64,000 bases of DNA. Source: Elgaria multicarinata webbii (taxonomy: Eukaryota; Chordata; Lepidosauria; Squamata; Anguidae). Shown here in pieces: positions 10,480 through 63,510 of the stretch. The first letter of the stretch is position 1. The number at the start of each line of letters is the position of its first letter. The DNA lies in NCBI RefSeq assembly GCF_023053635.1, contig NC_086172.1:8467001-8531000 (forward strand), in the 5' to 3' direction. The position numbers and the translations under genes were made by a program. Under the pieces are notes generated by a model. It was given only the letters and a program-made list of their open reading frames with translations. It had not been told where the DNA came from and did no database searches.

Positions 10480-10830
10480 GTTATGGAACAGAATGGGCCT
10501 TTGTGGTCCTGATGGATTACCGTTATTGGGAGAGGGACAACGATTCTGTTTACTGTGACTCGATCTACCAGTGGCTTTTGATACAATTGATGATGGTATC
10601 CTCCTAGATCACTTTTGTGGACTGGGGGTTAGGGGACTGTTTTGCGATGGTTTTGCTCATATCTGTAGGGCAGGTTCCCGAGAACCATGGTGGTGGACTA
10701 TATGTCAGCCTCTTGACAGTCTTGCTGTGGGGTGCCTCAAGACAAAATCTTGACTCCGATGCTATTTAATATCTATATGAAACTGCTGGGTATGGTCATT
10801 AGAGAATTCGGTGTGAAGAGCCATTGTAGA
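10480..10830 (+). mobile_element. L2 LINE reverse-transcriptase remnant
   Basis: Readable pieces in several frames include VAFDTIDDGILLDHF and LTPMLFNIYMKLLGMVIREFG. They match the L2-clade segments AFDTIDHxILLERL and LSPMLFNIYMKPLGEVIR seen in the better copy at 16326. Stops and frame changes make it inactive. It may continue as the separate block at 11110-11600 after intervening sequence. Confidence 0.75.
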
Positions 10831-11109
10831 AAATATAATTTCTGGATAATAAATCTAATTAAGCACACTCCTGTTTTCTTGAAAGGCTCCTGCTTCCTGT
10901 CTATACCTGGGTTCAGAGTGATGTGGTTTTTCTGATGCTGAGGATAGAATAATTTAACACTTAACACAGTTTCTTTATAAATAGATGCTCACAGACAATA
11001 GTTTAAAACGTTTTTTAACAAGCAAATGTATTTAAGACAATAAATAGAAATAAATAAACACCATGGTATTTGTTGACAAAGCTTAAAGCAGGAATAGAAA
11101 ACAAGACAA

Positions 11110-11600
11110 AGCCTTATCCTGCACCTATTACGCCAGTGCTAAAGGATCTACACCAGCTACCAGTCTGCTGCACAGCTGGGTTTAATGTATTGCTATGGGT
11201 ATACAAAGCCCTATAGACTCAGGATCAGGTTACCTCAAGGTATGTCTTCCCCACTATACTAACCTCCCTGGCCACTACAACCTTCTGAATTTGTTTGGCG
11301 ATAACAGAGTTATGTGCCTTCTCTACAATGGCCCTGCTGTGTGGAATGATCTCCCTGCTAAGATATGTCATGCCTTGACACTGGCATGTTTTAGGTGTTT
11401 ACTGAAAATATATGTTTGCTTTGGCTTTCCCTCAGTCATGAGCTATCTTTGTACCATTTCATTTCATTTTATTGCCGTGCTGCTATTGTGTATGTATGTA
11501 TGTGTGTATGTTTATGTTCGTTTTTTGTTGCTTTGTAAATTGCTTCTGGAAGTGTTTCAAATGAGAAGCGGTATACAAATATTGCTAATAATAAATTCAG
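11110..11600 (+). mobile_element. L2 LINE C-terminal and 3'-end remnant
   Basis: The words AAAGGATCTACACCAGCTACCAG, then TATACAAAGCCCTATAGACTC, TGGAATGATCTCCCTGCTAAGA and a terminal GAGAAGCGGTATACAAATATTGC..AATAAA parallel the L2 order 'LHWLP - KALNGLGPGYL - LWNxLP - GGCGGTATATAAAT tail'. It is the probable downstream part of the remnant at 10480-10830. Confidence 0.7.
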
Positions 11601-11867
11601 AAAGTCGAGCCACCTGGGGACGGGCCTCTGATGAAGCATTAATATGGGAAAAGACAGTCTTTCAGGTATCTGGGTCACAAGCCATAAAGGTAAGTACCAG
11701 CGCTTTGAACTGTACTTGGAAACAGCCAGGGAAACTGTTTCAGGACTAGTGTGATATGTTCCTTTTAGGCTGGTTTCAGTAGCCCAGAAGCAGAATTTAA
11801 AGAAAAGTCTTCAAAAGCAGCCCCTGGTATATTTCATCATACTAATCAAGTGTGAAATTCACTAGGG

Positions 11868-12913
11868 CAGGAGTCCCCAGTCTTTTTGGACCTGTTGGCA
11901 CATTTGGGAATTTGAGAATCTGCTGTGGGCACCACCACAAAATGTCTAATTAGTGCATTGCTGCTTTGGCTTGTCTATGAATCTTAGGCCGCATCTTATT
12001 CTGCAAAAATGTTTGTTTCATGTCTACTGGACACCACAATGTCTCTTTAATAAGGGATTGTTTAATTTGGCTAATTGCTGTTGATGCTTCTTTTAAACAT
12101 ACATTTATAGCAATGTTTAGTAGCTACTTCTTTTTTGGGAGAAGGTTAGTACACTGATAAATTTTGAACTGGAACAGGTTTTTTTTAATGTTTACTCTTT
12201 TAAATTATTTACCTGCTTCATGGAAAGTAATAAATGCTCAGCATAAATGGATTCTTTGCACCCCTTTTATGGCTGAAAATCTGATATTACAACAGTGGAA
12301 GGATAAGGCCTAACTGGAGTCCATCAGGAGAAGAGCCTTTAGTGTGGTAGCCCCTTTTCTTTGAAGCTCACTGCCCTGGAGGTCAGGCAGGCGGCAACAA
12401 CGTGCGGCTTCCGGAAAACCTTCTAAAAACAGATCTTTTTCAGGAAGCATTCCTCAACTGACCAGCAACTGTTTTTATTGGTTCTTTATTTTAAATTGAA
12501 CAATTTTAATTTGCTGTTTTAATTTTTGTATTGTTTTACTGCTTTATTCTGATGTTCCCCGCTCCAGAATCTATTTTAGATATGGAGCAGTATATAAATA
12601 TTATAGATAAATAAATAATGTTCACATTCTATAATGCAATGGATTGAGGACCTTACAATACTTTCAATATTTGAAGGGGTGGCATATAGATGCCACCATC
12701 AAATGGTTATTTATTTCGATATTTGGCCCACTTTTGTTGGAGCTTATATATAATTACTACAAAGAAGTATGCATTTCATATGTATTAATTGCTATGTATA
12801 TATGAAAATCCATGTACATATATTAATAAAATGGGGGGGGGGTTGCGGGTGCCCATGGACCCCTTCATGGGTGCCGTTGGAGGTGTCTGTGGGCACCATG
12901 TTAGGGACCCCTA
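11868..12913. mobile_element. hAT-type non-autonomous DNA transposon with 8-bp target duplication
   Basis: The left end CAGGAGTCCCCAG and the right end TTAGGGACCCCTA are inverted and match the CAGGGGTCCCCAA type of end typical of hAT elements. The flanks read CACTAGGG (11860-11867) and CACTAGAG (12914-12921), an 8-bp target duplication with one change, as hAT insertion predicts. Inner terminal segments (GGACCTGTTGGCACA versus TGTGGGCACCATG) also pair roughly. No transposase remains. An L2 3' end sits inside at 12290-12617. Confidence 0.8.
12290..12617 (+). mobile_element. L2-like LINE 3' end nested in the hAT element
   Basis: The block reads GGAGTCCATCAGGAGAAGAGCC, then GGTCAGGCAGG and CAGGAAGCATTCC, and closes with CCGCTCCAGAATCTATTTTAG, GAGCAGTATATAAATATT and an ATAAATAAATAA tail. 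The same order occurs at 42480-42830. It is a 5'-truncated insertion. Confidence 0.8.
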
Positions 12914-13499
12914 CACTAGAGCATGGATAGCTGTGACCAAAGTGAGTGTCCCTGTCCCAGAGTGGATGAAGCTAGAGCAACAGCCGTTGGATCAATCAGC
13001 AAACCCTATGATTTTACAAGTTAATGTGACAAATGTAGCTATTCAAATGAAACAAGTTTAAAACTGGACTGGGATTTTTTTTTTTAAAAAAAATGAGGAT
13101 AGTTCTTAGTCAAGTAGGTAGAAAAACCAATAGCATAAATATACACATCTTCTGAGGGACAGCATCAAGAGGGGAGACAGAAGTCCAGTGTTCCTATAAT
13201 GCAATTCCCAAGCACAAAATATTTTTCCCCCTGAGCTTGCAATAAAAGTCAGTCTTACATAATAAGATTACTGCAATATAGCAATGTCCAAGCACATCAT
13301 AAAGACAGATGTGATATTCTGAATGGCTTTTAGGCTTCATAAATAAGGCATTCCACCTATTCCAACGAGCCAGCTTCAGACACAAGAAAAGTTATTCTGG
13401 ACTACTGCTTACTGCCAAACTGAAATGGGGAGAAAATGCTTTCAGAAGAGACAAGTATTGAATGGGTGCTACCTAGCCTGCAGACTACTCCCTCCATCT

Positions 13500-13731
13500 A
13501 AATCTAGGAGACTTCTACTGTTACTTTCTACTGTTAGTTTTTCCCTACCCAGTGCCTGCTTACCCTACCCTGTACCTGTTTGCATTCTCTTCCCCTCCTT
13601 ATTGTTTTACTATGATTTTATTAGATTGTAAGCCTATGCGGCAGGGTCTTGCTATTTACTGTTTTACTCTGTACAGCACCATGTACATTGATGGTGCTAT
13701 ATAAATAAATAATAATAATAATAATAATAAG
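13500..13731 (+). mobile_element. LINE/SINE 3'-end repeat (GTAAGCCTATGCGGCAG family)
   Basis: The sequence TTTGCATTCTCTTCCCCTCC, TTAGATTGTAAGCCTATGCG, GTACAGCACCATGTACATTG and GGTGCTATATAAATAAATAA ends in an (AAT)n run. Other copies occur at 22843-22901 (+), 28686-28800 (-) and 29170-29330 (-). The A/T-rich tail suggests retrotransposition, and the class is probably an L2-type 3' end or a SINE that shares one. Confidence 0.75.
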
Positions 13732-13795
13732 GAGAAGCTCTGCATTAAGAGCATGCCAAGAAGCAGGATATAGCCCTCTAAATAAACATATTAAA

Positions 13796-13914
13796 GGCAT
13801 AATCCTACGCACATTTAGACAGAAAAAAGTCCAACAACTCCCAGCATTCTCTGGCTGTGAAATACTGGGAGTTATAGGACTTTTTTCTGCTTAAACACGC
13901 ATAGGATTGCATCC
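13796..13914. mobile_element. Foldback MITE (family B), copy 2
   Basis: The arms GGCATAATCCTACGCACA and CACGCATAGGATTGCATCC, and the inner pair ACAACTCCCAGCATT and ATACTGGGAGTTATAGG, form a near-complete hairpin of about 119 bp with a small non-palindromic centre. Confidence 0.85.
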
Positions 13915-13919
13915 TAAGA

Positions 13920-15640
13920 GCTTCTTTAAATGAGTGATTTATAGCATGTTCGTTACTGGATGTTCACGGGTCATTCTGACGATGCTGTCAGCCTCCTGCG
14001 CATCTCCCGCTCCTTTTCTCAGTTTCAGCATTACAAAATAAACCTCAGAAAACCTGACTCTTCTGAGATATGTCAGGTTTGTCGGATTTCCTGCCGTGCG
14101 CAGGGGAGGTTGTGCTATAAAATGCCCATTAGAGGGCACTGTCCCATTGAAATGTACAGGTCACATGGTCGCTGCTCTCTTCCCCATGTAATTCCGCTTG
14201 TTTCAAACGCGGAAGAGACCCAGGAAGAGATTGTCCTCAACTGTATGGAGCCTAAATTCAGTAGTCAACACAAACTGGAACCTGCCTTTCCACCCTCTTT
14301 AAACCCCAACCTTTTATACTTTTATGAAACCGATCTCATCACGCCCATTCTCTATTTCCAGTTGGATCAGGATTAGTTGGGCAGAGCTTCCTGAGGCTCA
14401 CTAGAAGCTACAAGCCAGCTGTATTTATCATACATGACAAATTTATGCATGAGAAGTAGGTGTCCCTAAGTTGTTTGTCATCAGTTTTCCACAACCCCAC
14501 AGTCACCTCTGCATATCATATTCTCATGGTTTATCTGCTTTGGGAGAATGAGAATTTCACTTGCACTTTCTGCCTCCTTAGGGAGGATGTGGCGTTAAGG
14601 CTTGTGAGCCTTAACTCCCAATTTCCCTGCTTGGTTGAAAACTGCAGAGCCTTAACGTTGTTTTTGTAAACTGTAAGTTTTTTGTTTAATGAATAATAAT
14701 CTGTGTATGCTAATTGCAAGTGATTAGTAATAGAGAGATTAGTTATGTATGCTATAAGCTAACTGTGAGTACTGGAAAGTGTTCTTGGGAATGAGGTGTC
14801 ATGCTCAAAAATGCAATCCATGGTGGCTTCGCATGTCATGTGGGGGGAGTCCCCCCCTGATGGTTCAAGTACCCATCCACACTTTCCCATCTTCTGCAGT
14901 GAGTAACGGGCCCCCAGGGTGGCTTGTGTATTGTCTGTCTGGCTCCTTTTGAGTCGTGCCAGCTGTGCAAACAAAAAAAAATTGTCCAGCCATAGAGTTG
15001 GCTGGCAAGAGCATCTGCCACTTCTGGTGACGCTCTTGCCAGTGCACACCATGTCTATCATCACGTGGCCCTTTGGATGACTGGAATGGGCACAGTGGCA
15101 GGAGGCCGCAAAGTTATCCATAGAGCAGGGAGGGGTAAGTAAATCATGGTACTCCACGGGGTAAAGATTATGTGATGGGCATGAACCGCACAGTTTTCCT
15201 ACCCCTCCCCACTCCACCATAGATAATTTATCTTCCCTCTCCCTGTGCTACTTGGGTTTAGGTGAGATACCTTCATTAAGGAGCTTCTGAAGTCAGTAGT
15301 AAACTTGGCTGTATTGAGAAGCAGCCCTATTAGGGTTATATAGTAGAACTAGGAGCCCTGGTATGACTAGGTCTGAAATTTAGGATGAGATCATCAACAT
15401 AAGATTATAAAAAGCAAGAGCTTGATCTGTTTAGGAGATTATCTAAATTCTGCCAACCATGCTTGCCATATAGGTAACTATAAAACCTTAATGATGAGGG
15501 CTTTGTTGATTGAGAGCAATAGGACTTTAAGTTTCTCTCTTGGTCAAGTGAGTCATAGACACACCTGTTCAGGGAAGAGAAGCAATCTAGTCAAATGGAG
15601 CAAGAATGAGTATCTTGTCTCAGGGCCTTTTACGTGACAG
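13920..15640. other. Intergenic stretch, nothing recognised
   Basis: Several overlapping frames of 60-150 codons occur on both strands between 14.7 and 15.2 kb, but none shows a domain, a codon bias or splice context. They are left out. No repeat boundary was recognised. Confidence 0.4.
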
Positions 15641-15644
15641 TGGA

Positions 15645-15735
15645 CTAGCTTTGGAATGCTCCCCAGAGATGCTTGCCTGGCACCTACTGTCTTTCAGGTG
15701 CCAGGCAAAGACCTTTTATTTTCCTAGGCTTCCCC
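15645..15735 (+). mobile_element. L2 3'-end fragment
   Basis: TGGAATGCTCCCCAGAGATGC, CCTGGCACCTACTGTCTTTC and GCAAAGACCTTTTATTTTC match the conserved L2 C-terminal stretch (LWNxLPREVxLAPTLxxFRRxLxTFLF) seen at 17556-17985. Confidence 0.65.
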
Positions 15736-15904
15736 CTGCATATTAATAAATGAAGCAACTTTGCTTGATTTCTTTTTTGCGTATGTCATTCTGCTTTTAA
15801 TTTTTTTGCTTTGAGGCTGTGGGGAGGAGCTATGCAGGCCTTTACTTTCTTTAATTTGCTTTGTGTGCTTTTTATAGAGTTGTGGCTTATAACTTATTTT
15901 AAAA

Positions 15905-15993
15905 GCGCATTCCTATGTATGTTTAGACAGAAACAAGGCCTTCAACTCCCAGCATGCCCCAGCCAGCTAGGTCTGAACATGCATAGGATTGTA
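15905..15993. mobile_element. Foldback MITE (family B), copy 3, shortened
   Basis: The arms GCATTCCTATGTATGTTTAGAC and GTCTGAACATGCATAGGATTG pair, and CAACTCCCAGCATGC is the family's inner arm. The other inner arm is reduced. Confidence 0.75.
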
Positions 15994-16325
15994 TGTTCTT
16001 TTATGATATTCTTTAGTATTTGACTGTACCCTGCCCTAATAATGTATTTGAAGGAAGGAGTATACATTTTTTTAAAATGAAGACATTAAAAAAAAATCTG
16101 TGATAGCCTACCTGAATTTTGCTCAGTCTATTTCCTGGATGGTTGTCTTTTTAAGTGTGCTTAAAATTTGGCTAGTGAAGAGTAAAGCATGCCTAACAAT
16201 GTGATCCAAAGCACTTCGCTGCACCAAATTCCTATGAGTAAGTATGAGTAGGATTGCAGCCTGCCTTTTCAGCAAACTCCCATTGAAATCCACACCCACT
16301 GGTAAGTGCTGGTATTGACATTCAA

Positions 16326-17515
16326 AGCCCTAAACCATGGTATCCTTCTGGAACGCCTGAAGGGTTTGGGAATGGGGGGGGGGGGGGACACTGTGCTCCG
16401 GTGGTTCCGGTCCTACCTCTCAGGTAGATTCCAGATGGTGATGCTTAGGGATAGTTGCTCCTCAAAAAAGGAGCTGTGGTATGGCGTACCACAAGGTGCC
16501 ATCCTATCCCCAATGCTGTTTAACATCTACATGAAACCGCTGGGAGAGATCGTCCGGAGGCATGGGGCGGGTTGCTATCAGTATGCCGATGACACCCAAA
16601 TATATTTCTCTATGCCTTCAATAACAGCGTCAGCTAAGGATAGTGTGTCTCCTCTGAATGAATTCTTGGAGGCAGTAATGGGCTGGATGAGGAAAAACAA
16701 ACTGAAGCTGAATCCAGACAAAACAGAGGTGCTAGCTGTCAAGGGCTCTGACCTAGGTTTGGAGGTGTGTCAGCCAGTTCTGGATGGGGCTACACTCCCC
16801 CTGAAAGACTGTGTTCGCAGTTTGGGGGTGCTCCTAGATCCGTCGCTCCAAATGACAGCCCAGATGGATGCAACGGCCAGGAGTGCCTACTATCAGCTTC
16901 GGCTGATATGCCAGCTGCGCCCCTTCTTAGAGTCAGAAGACCTAAAGACAGTAGTGCATGCGCTGGTAACCTCAAGGCTTGACTTCTGCAATGCGGTCTA
17001 CATAGGGCTACCTAGTTTGGAAACTTCAACTAGTTCAAAATATGGCAGCCAGGTTGGTCACCGGTACACCTAGGGATGACCACATTACACCAACATTAAA
17101 ATCACTCCACTGGCTGCCAGTTAGTTTCCGGGCAAAGTACAAAGTGTTGTTCATTACCTTTAAAGCCCTAAATGGTTTGGGTCCAGGTTACTTGCGGGAT
17201 CGCCTTCGCCCATATAGTCCGCCCCGCACACTTAGGTCCTCTGGGGAGAACTTACTTCAGTCAGCTAAAACTAGGCTGACATCAGTTTCCCAGAGGACCT
17301 TTTCTTCTGTCGCCCCCAGATTGTGGAATGGCCTGCCAGAGGAGATTCGTAAAATTAACTCTATGTGTGATTTTAAGGCAGCTTTAAAGACTAGCCTTTT
17401 CCGGCAGTCCTATCCAGATCAATGTTAAATCATGAATTTTTAAGATGTATTGATTCTTGTTCTAATGTTGTTCCCCGCCTCGATCCAAAGGGAGAGGCAT
17501 GTAAGAAATAAATAA
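16326..17515 (+). mobile_element. L2 LINE, reverse transcriptase to 3' end, inactive
   Basis: The longest frame (16306-17073) contains the reverse-transcriptase blocks HGILLERLKGLG, VLRWFRSYLSGR, VPQGAILSPMLFNIYMKPLG and the catalytic YQYADDTQIYF, followed by LKLNPDKTEVL, LGVLLDPSLQM and YYQLRLICQLRPFL. A second frame (17042-17428) carries the C-terminus: LHWLPVSFRAKYKVLFITFK, GLGPGYLRDRL and APRLWNGLPEEIR. A frame change lies between the two, so the copy is dead. No endonuclease domain is present, so it is 5' truncated. It ends in a GGGAGAGGCATGTAAGAAAT..AAATAAATA tail. It is the least decayed L2 here and the best reference for the others. Confidence 0.92.
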
Positions 17516-17518
17516 ATA

Positions 17519-17520
<2 letters not shown>

Positions 17521-17554
<34 letters not shown>
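17521..17554. repeat. (TTA)n microsatellite
   Basis: A pure TTA run between two L2 copies, probably grown from the tail of the first. Confidence 0.95.
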
Positions 17555-17555
<1 letters not shown>

Positions 17556-17985
17556 CAGTTTGGGGCCAGGTTATTTGAAGGAACGCCTCCTCCCATATGT
17601 ACCTGCCTTAAGATCATCTACAGGGGCCCTTCTCTGTGAGCCCCTGCCAAAGGAAGCGAGGCAGGTGGCTACTAGGAGGGCCTTCTCCGCTGTGGCACCC
17701 TGGCTGTGGAATGAGCTCCCCAGAGAGGTCTGCCTGGCGCCTACACTGTACTCTTTTCGTCGCCAGCTGAATACCTTTTTATTCTCTCAGTATTTTAACA
17801 TTTAATTTTAACTTAAATTTAAATTTTACTGTTCTAACTCTGTATTTTAATCTTATATCGATTTCTGTTGCGTGGTTTTATCCTGGTTGTGCTGTTGGTT
17901 GTTTTATTATGGTTTTAATTTTTGTGAACCGCACAGAGAGCTTCGGCTATTGGGAGGTATAAAAAAATGAAATAAATAAATAAAT
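17556..17985 (+). mobile_element. L2 LINE 3' end of a second subfamily
   Basis: An 81-codon frame from 17560 reads LGxGYLKERLLPYVPALRSS-like sequence, then RRAFSAVAPWLWNELPREV and a 3' region ending GAGCTTCGGCTATTGGGAGG, TATAAAAAAATG and AAATAAATAAATAAA. It is diverged from the preceding L2, so it is a separate insertion. Confidence 0.88.
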
Positions 17986-18052
17986 TTCATCATCTGAATG
18001 TCTAGCGGCTTCTGGGTCCTATTTTGCTCCCCAAAATTCCACGTCTCTCTGA

Positions 18053-18146
18053 CTGAGTTCGGACAACACGCTAATCAAGGGTTGTTTCCCATTCTGTTCC
18101 TATTACCACCCCCCCCCCCTTCAGTCGATTAGGTGTCCGAACTCAG
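18053..18146. mobile_element. Short inverted-repeat element (family D) next to the UGP2 promoter
   Basis: CTGAGTTCGGACAACACGCT at the left is mirrored at the right by GATTAGGTGTCCGAACTCAG, giving a 94-bp element whose core holds a poly-C run. It is related to, but distinct from, the GGTTCAGACAACACGC end at 2615-2720. Confidence 0.65.
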
Positions 18147-18169
18147 CCTCTGTGTGTTTGTGTTGTTTT

Positions 18170-18640
18170 TGTGCGCGTGTGGCACATGGCTGCAAAGCAG
18201 GGCTCGCGCTTCCGGCTTCACCAAAAGGCGGCGCGCTTCTGGCTCTGGCTTCATCAAAAGGCCGCGCGCAGCCAAGCAGCGGCTGAGGCTCCCGCCTTTT
18301 GCAAAGCTCCCCGCCTATTCTGCGTTGTGATTGGCGGCTGTGCTGTCCGTCTAGGCCGCGCAGCAGCACTTCCGCCTGAGCCACCTCCGCCTTGCAGCGT
18401 GAAGCTGGCAGCCGAGGAAGGTTGCTTTGCTTACCGCAGCTGATCGTCCTCCTCTTGCTGCTGCTGTGGGAGAACCCCGCTGCTGGAAGGACAGAAGCCT
18501 CTTTCACAAGTCTCTTGCGAAATATCCCGTAAAAAACCCACCACCACCACCATCACCAGAGCTGAGCTTGCAAATCTTTCCCCACTCCCCCCGGCCCAAC
18601 CCCATTGACTGAGGAAATAGGTGGGTAATACCTGCGGGCT
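18170..18640 (+). promoter_or_regulatory. UGP2: CpG-rich promoter and candidate non-coding first exon of UGP2
   Basis: CpG density is far above the rest of the window. GC boxes (CCCGCC at 18291 and 18309) and an inverted CCAAT box (GATTGG at 18329-18334) lie within 50 bp, a layout usual for housekeeping promoters. A candidate exon could run from about 18400 to 18620, where AAATAG is followed by the donor-like GTGGGT. Spliced to the exon at 38240 it would place Met12 as the first usable start and give the short UGP2 isoform. The promoter is supported by composition and position. The exon boundary is inference. A 30-odd-bp imperfect tandem duplication (GGCTTCA(C/T)CAAAAGGC) lies at 18209-18273. 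Confidence 0.6.
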
Positions 18641-19232
18641 TCGAAGGAATTTGTTTTATTTATTTATGGTTTGCCTACAACTAAGGAAGCAAGCCCAGCC
18701 GGTGCAGTGGCTTTGGTGGCAGGGTTGGGAAGCAGCCTGAGGACAAAGCGTTAGCGGCGGCCTGACGTTAGTCACAGTCTCCCTGCTTCCTCCTAAGCTG
18801 CTGCTGGGGCTCTTCCCCTCCCCCCTTCCTCCGCTCTCTCCATTTATTAATTATGAGAGCTGTCCGTGTGGTGCGGGTGTATATTTAGGCTGCCGGCTCC
18901 TGCTGCCGTTGCAGCTTTGCAAAGGCTTTCCTTGTGTGACCTCTCTTAGCAGCAGCAGCAGCCCACCCTTTTCTCTCTCCCCCCCCCCCATCCAGGCCCT
19001 TGCCAACGTCTGCCTGTAGGAGGTGGAGTCAAGTGACACAGGCGAGAAGCTCCTGCGTAGGGAAACAGTGCCGGCCGAGGCCAGAGGCATTTCCCCCCTC
19101 CCCTAATTCCATTTTATGGGGCCCAGTGGAAGGCGCCCCCCTCCCTGTATGTCTCTTCTCATAATTCTGGAGGATGCTGCCTCTTTTCGTGCTTTTTAAA
19201 AGCTGGCGCACACTTGTGTGTGTGGCGAAAGG

Positions 19233-19275
<43 letters not shown>

Positions 19276-20200
19276 CTCAGCTGAAAGCCCCAAACTTTCT
19301 GTCCACTCCCACAGCTATTGTGAGAAGGTCAAAGCGAGTGTGCTCTGAGGAAATGGGAATATTTACGGCTTGCTTTGGCGTTATTGTGAAGAAGGAATGA
19401 TAGGGGGAATTTTTATAAAGAACAGTCCTGATGTTGTATTCCTCCATTTCGCTACAATCCACTTATTTTGACTTCATAAGTGTATCAGTCGATCCTCGTT
19501 TAAAGGTCTCCTTCAGGAGCCTCATGGCTAGCTCTTAAAACAACATGCAGCTCCCCAACCAAGTAAGGTCTTTCGCAGGAATGTAGAACTTGTGCCTCTG
19601 GTGTGTTGTGAGGAATAATCTACAGTCCATACTTAAGCCATGATTGTACTCTGAAATAAGCCCTGTTGATTTCGAGTGAGAATACGCAAAATTGCAAGAA
19701 AAACAACAACCAGGAGCTTTAAATATCTGGAAACTCGGAAGAGGATGGGGGGATTTATAAGTGTTGTATATGATCCAGTCCAGTTCATATTTATACCTAA
19801 GTCCCGTTGAATCCAGTGGAGCCAATAGGTGTGCACAGGAATGTAGCATTAACAGAGCAAGAACAACCTTTACACCGGCGGGAGGAAACCCACCACAAAA
19901 ATTAGCTGCCCTGCTTTCCTGGGGTTTCTCTGAAACCAGAGGGCAGGAAGGAGTTATAGGCATTTACTCCTGTAAACCCCCCTCCCCCAACTGGCACACG
20001 AGGAAATGAATTGAGCTGGTAAAATCAAAGGAGCCTTTTGAGAGAGAGACACAGAGAGAAAGAGAGGCGAGGTTGGCTGGGGACGGGGGCAGAGAATAGT
20101 TCCTTGGCCGAATCCGGATCTGGAGAATAGGAGTAGTTATACTAGGCTTTTCTGTGGAGACTGTAATGAATTCCCGTGAAGGGAAAAGATTGGGAAAGCG
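18641..20200. other. 5' flank or first-intron region, nothing further recognised
   Basis: This is GC-rich to about 19.2 kb, with a (TG)n(AG)n microsatellite at 19236-19274, then ordinary sequence. It could contain alternative transcript starts, but no exon signal stood out. Confidence 0.4.
19236..19274. repeat. Compound (TG)n(AG)n microsatellite
   Basis: A TG run is directly followed by an AG run. Confidence 0.95.
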
Positions 20201-20267
20201 GTGTGAGCAGCCCACAGCTGTGCTGCAATACAGCTCTGTAGTGGTGGGGAAAGGGGAGGGGAAAAGG

Positions 20268-20290
20268 GTGGCGGCGGCGGCGGCGAGGAG
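20268..20290 (+). promoter_or_regulatory. (GGC)n run, possible proximal promoter or 5'UTR of the long UGP2 isoform
   Basis: A run of five GGC/GCG triplets in an otherwise moderate-GC region lies about 400 bp upstream of the Met1 exon. It could mark a separate start for the long transcript. This is inference only. A (GT)n run and a poly-G stretch (20610-20640) lie between it and the start codon. Confidence 0.3.
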
Positions 20291-20688
20291 GCAGGAGTTT
20301 AGTTCCGCCTCTTTCATTGATGAAATTTAAATTTTGTGTGGTTTTCCCTTCTCCACCAGTTTGTCCGAGTCATTTATTTCCGAGGATAGATGTAGGAAGG
20401 ATCAGGGAGAAACCGGGCAGACGCAAAAGCCTCAGAATACCTTTGGTGGCTTTTTGGGGTGGGTGGGTGGGTGGCTTTATTATTATTATTAAAAAGAACC
20501 TTTTCAATTATTAATTTATAACTATTAAGTAACAGCTGAGGAAATACCTTTTATGATACGGAAGAAAGCAGCAAGGACAAAAAAAAGCCTATTTTCCTGA
20601 GCCTTTCGTGTGTGTGTGTGTGTGTGTGTATTTGGGGGGGGGGCTATCTTAAATTTATAAATCAAAACTATTTTCATAAAGATCCAAA

Positions 20689-62727
<42,039 letters not shown>

Positions 62728-63510
62728 GCTGATATGAACTGATGCTGTTGTTGTTGGTAATCTACTAGAACAGTTTCACAAATGGAAGAGCCCATAGGCA
62801 TTAGATTTGTACACAGTACCTACAGTATTATTTTAAAGTAGTTTTTTCTGTACTTTCTCAAATGAAAGAATACTTAAGGAGATTCAAATCTTTAAATTAT
62901 TCTGCTGTTCAATTAAATCTAAAGTGCAATATTGTTTGTCTTAAGGCAGGCAGCTCTTACGTAAGGAATTTAACATGCTGTTTAATCAATTTTGAATTGC
63001 TTGTAACCGAAAAAAGTTGTGAAGCAATATGCTGTTAAATATTAAGTACATCCACTTTATGAAGTATAAATGACACCCACGAAAAACACCCAGAGTTTTG
63101 CTATTAAAGCAAGTAAAGTGTTTAAAATGTCTAATACTTAACTGTTGACATTGTTTTCTCCTATAGTTAATACGTCAAGCTATACTACTCACAGCAGCTC
63201 TTCCTTTTCACAGATAGTTCAATACCTCACTTTTATTATGCTCTAAAGCTAGAGTTGTTGCTCTCCTTTACTTACCCAAAGAAAGACAGCTTGAATGAAA
63301 CATTGGAATGGGTACTTTGGTCACTCTCATTACCTTACATCTTCTAGCTTATCTCTTAGCGGTTAAGAGTTCCAGTATATCTTTAAATATGGGACAGATC
63401 AACTATTCAGTGTACTCATGTTCATACAAATTAAATCATGTGACAGTATAAATGTGGAAAGAAATTCCACACCTCTACAGGTACTTAAATAAAAAAATAT
63501 AAAGCCCTCT
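62728..63510 (+). other. UGP2: UGP2 3'UTR with polyadenylation signal
   Basis: AT-rich sequence follows the stop. An ATTAAA occurs near 62913 and a canonical AATAAA at 63488-63493. The latter gives a 3'UTR of about 780 bases. The actual end is not proven by sequence. Confidence 0.55.

Noticed and set aside
13960-14376. 138-codon + frame
   Set aside because: There is no domain, no homologous copy in the window and no exon signals. It is kept only as unassigned intergenic sequence.
14759-15220. Overlapping minus-strand frames of 60-153 codons
   Set aside because: They have no recognisable domain, no splice context and several competing frames. They are treated as chance.
16306-17073. 255-codon frame as a host gene
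   Set aside because: It carries L2 reverse-transcriptase motifs and is followed by an L2 3' end, so it is a LINE.
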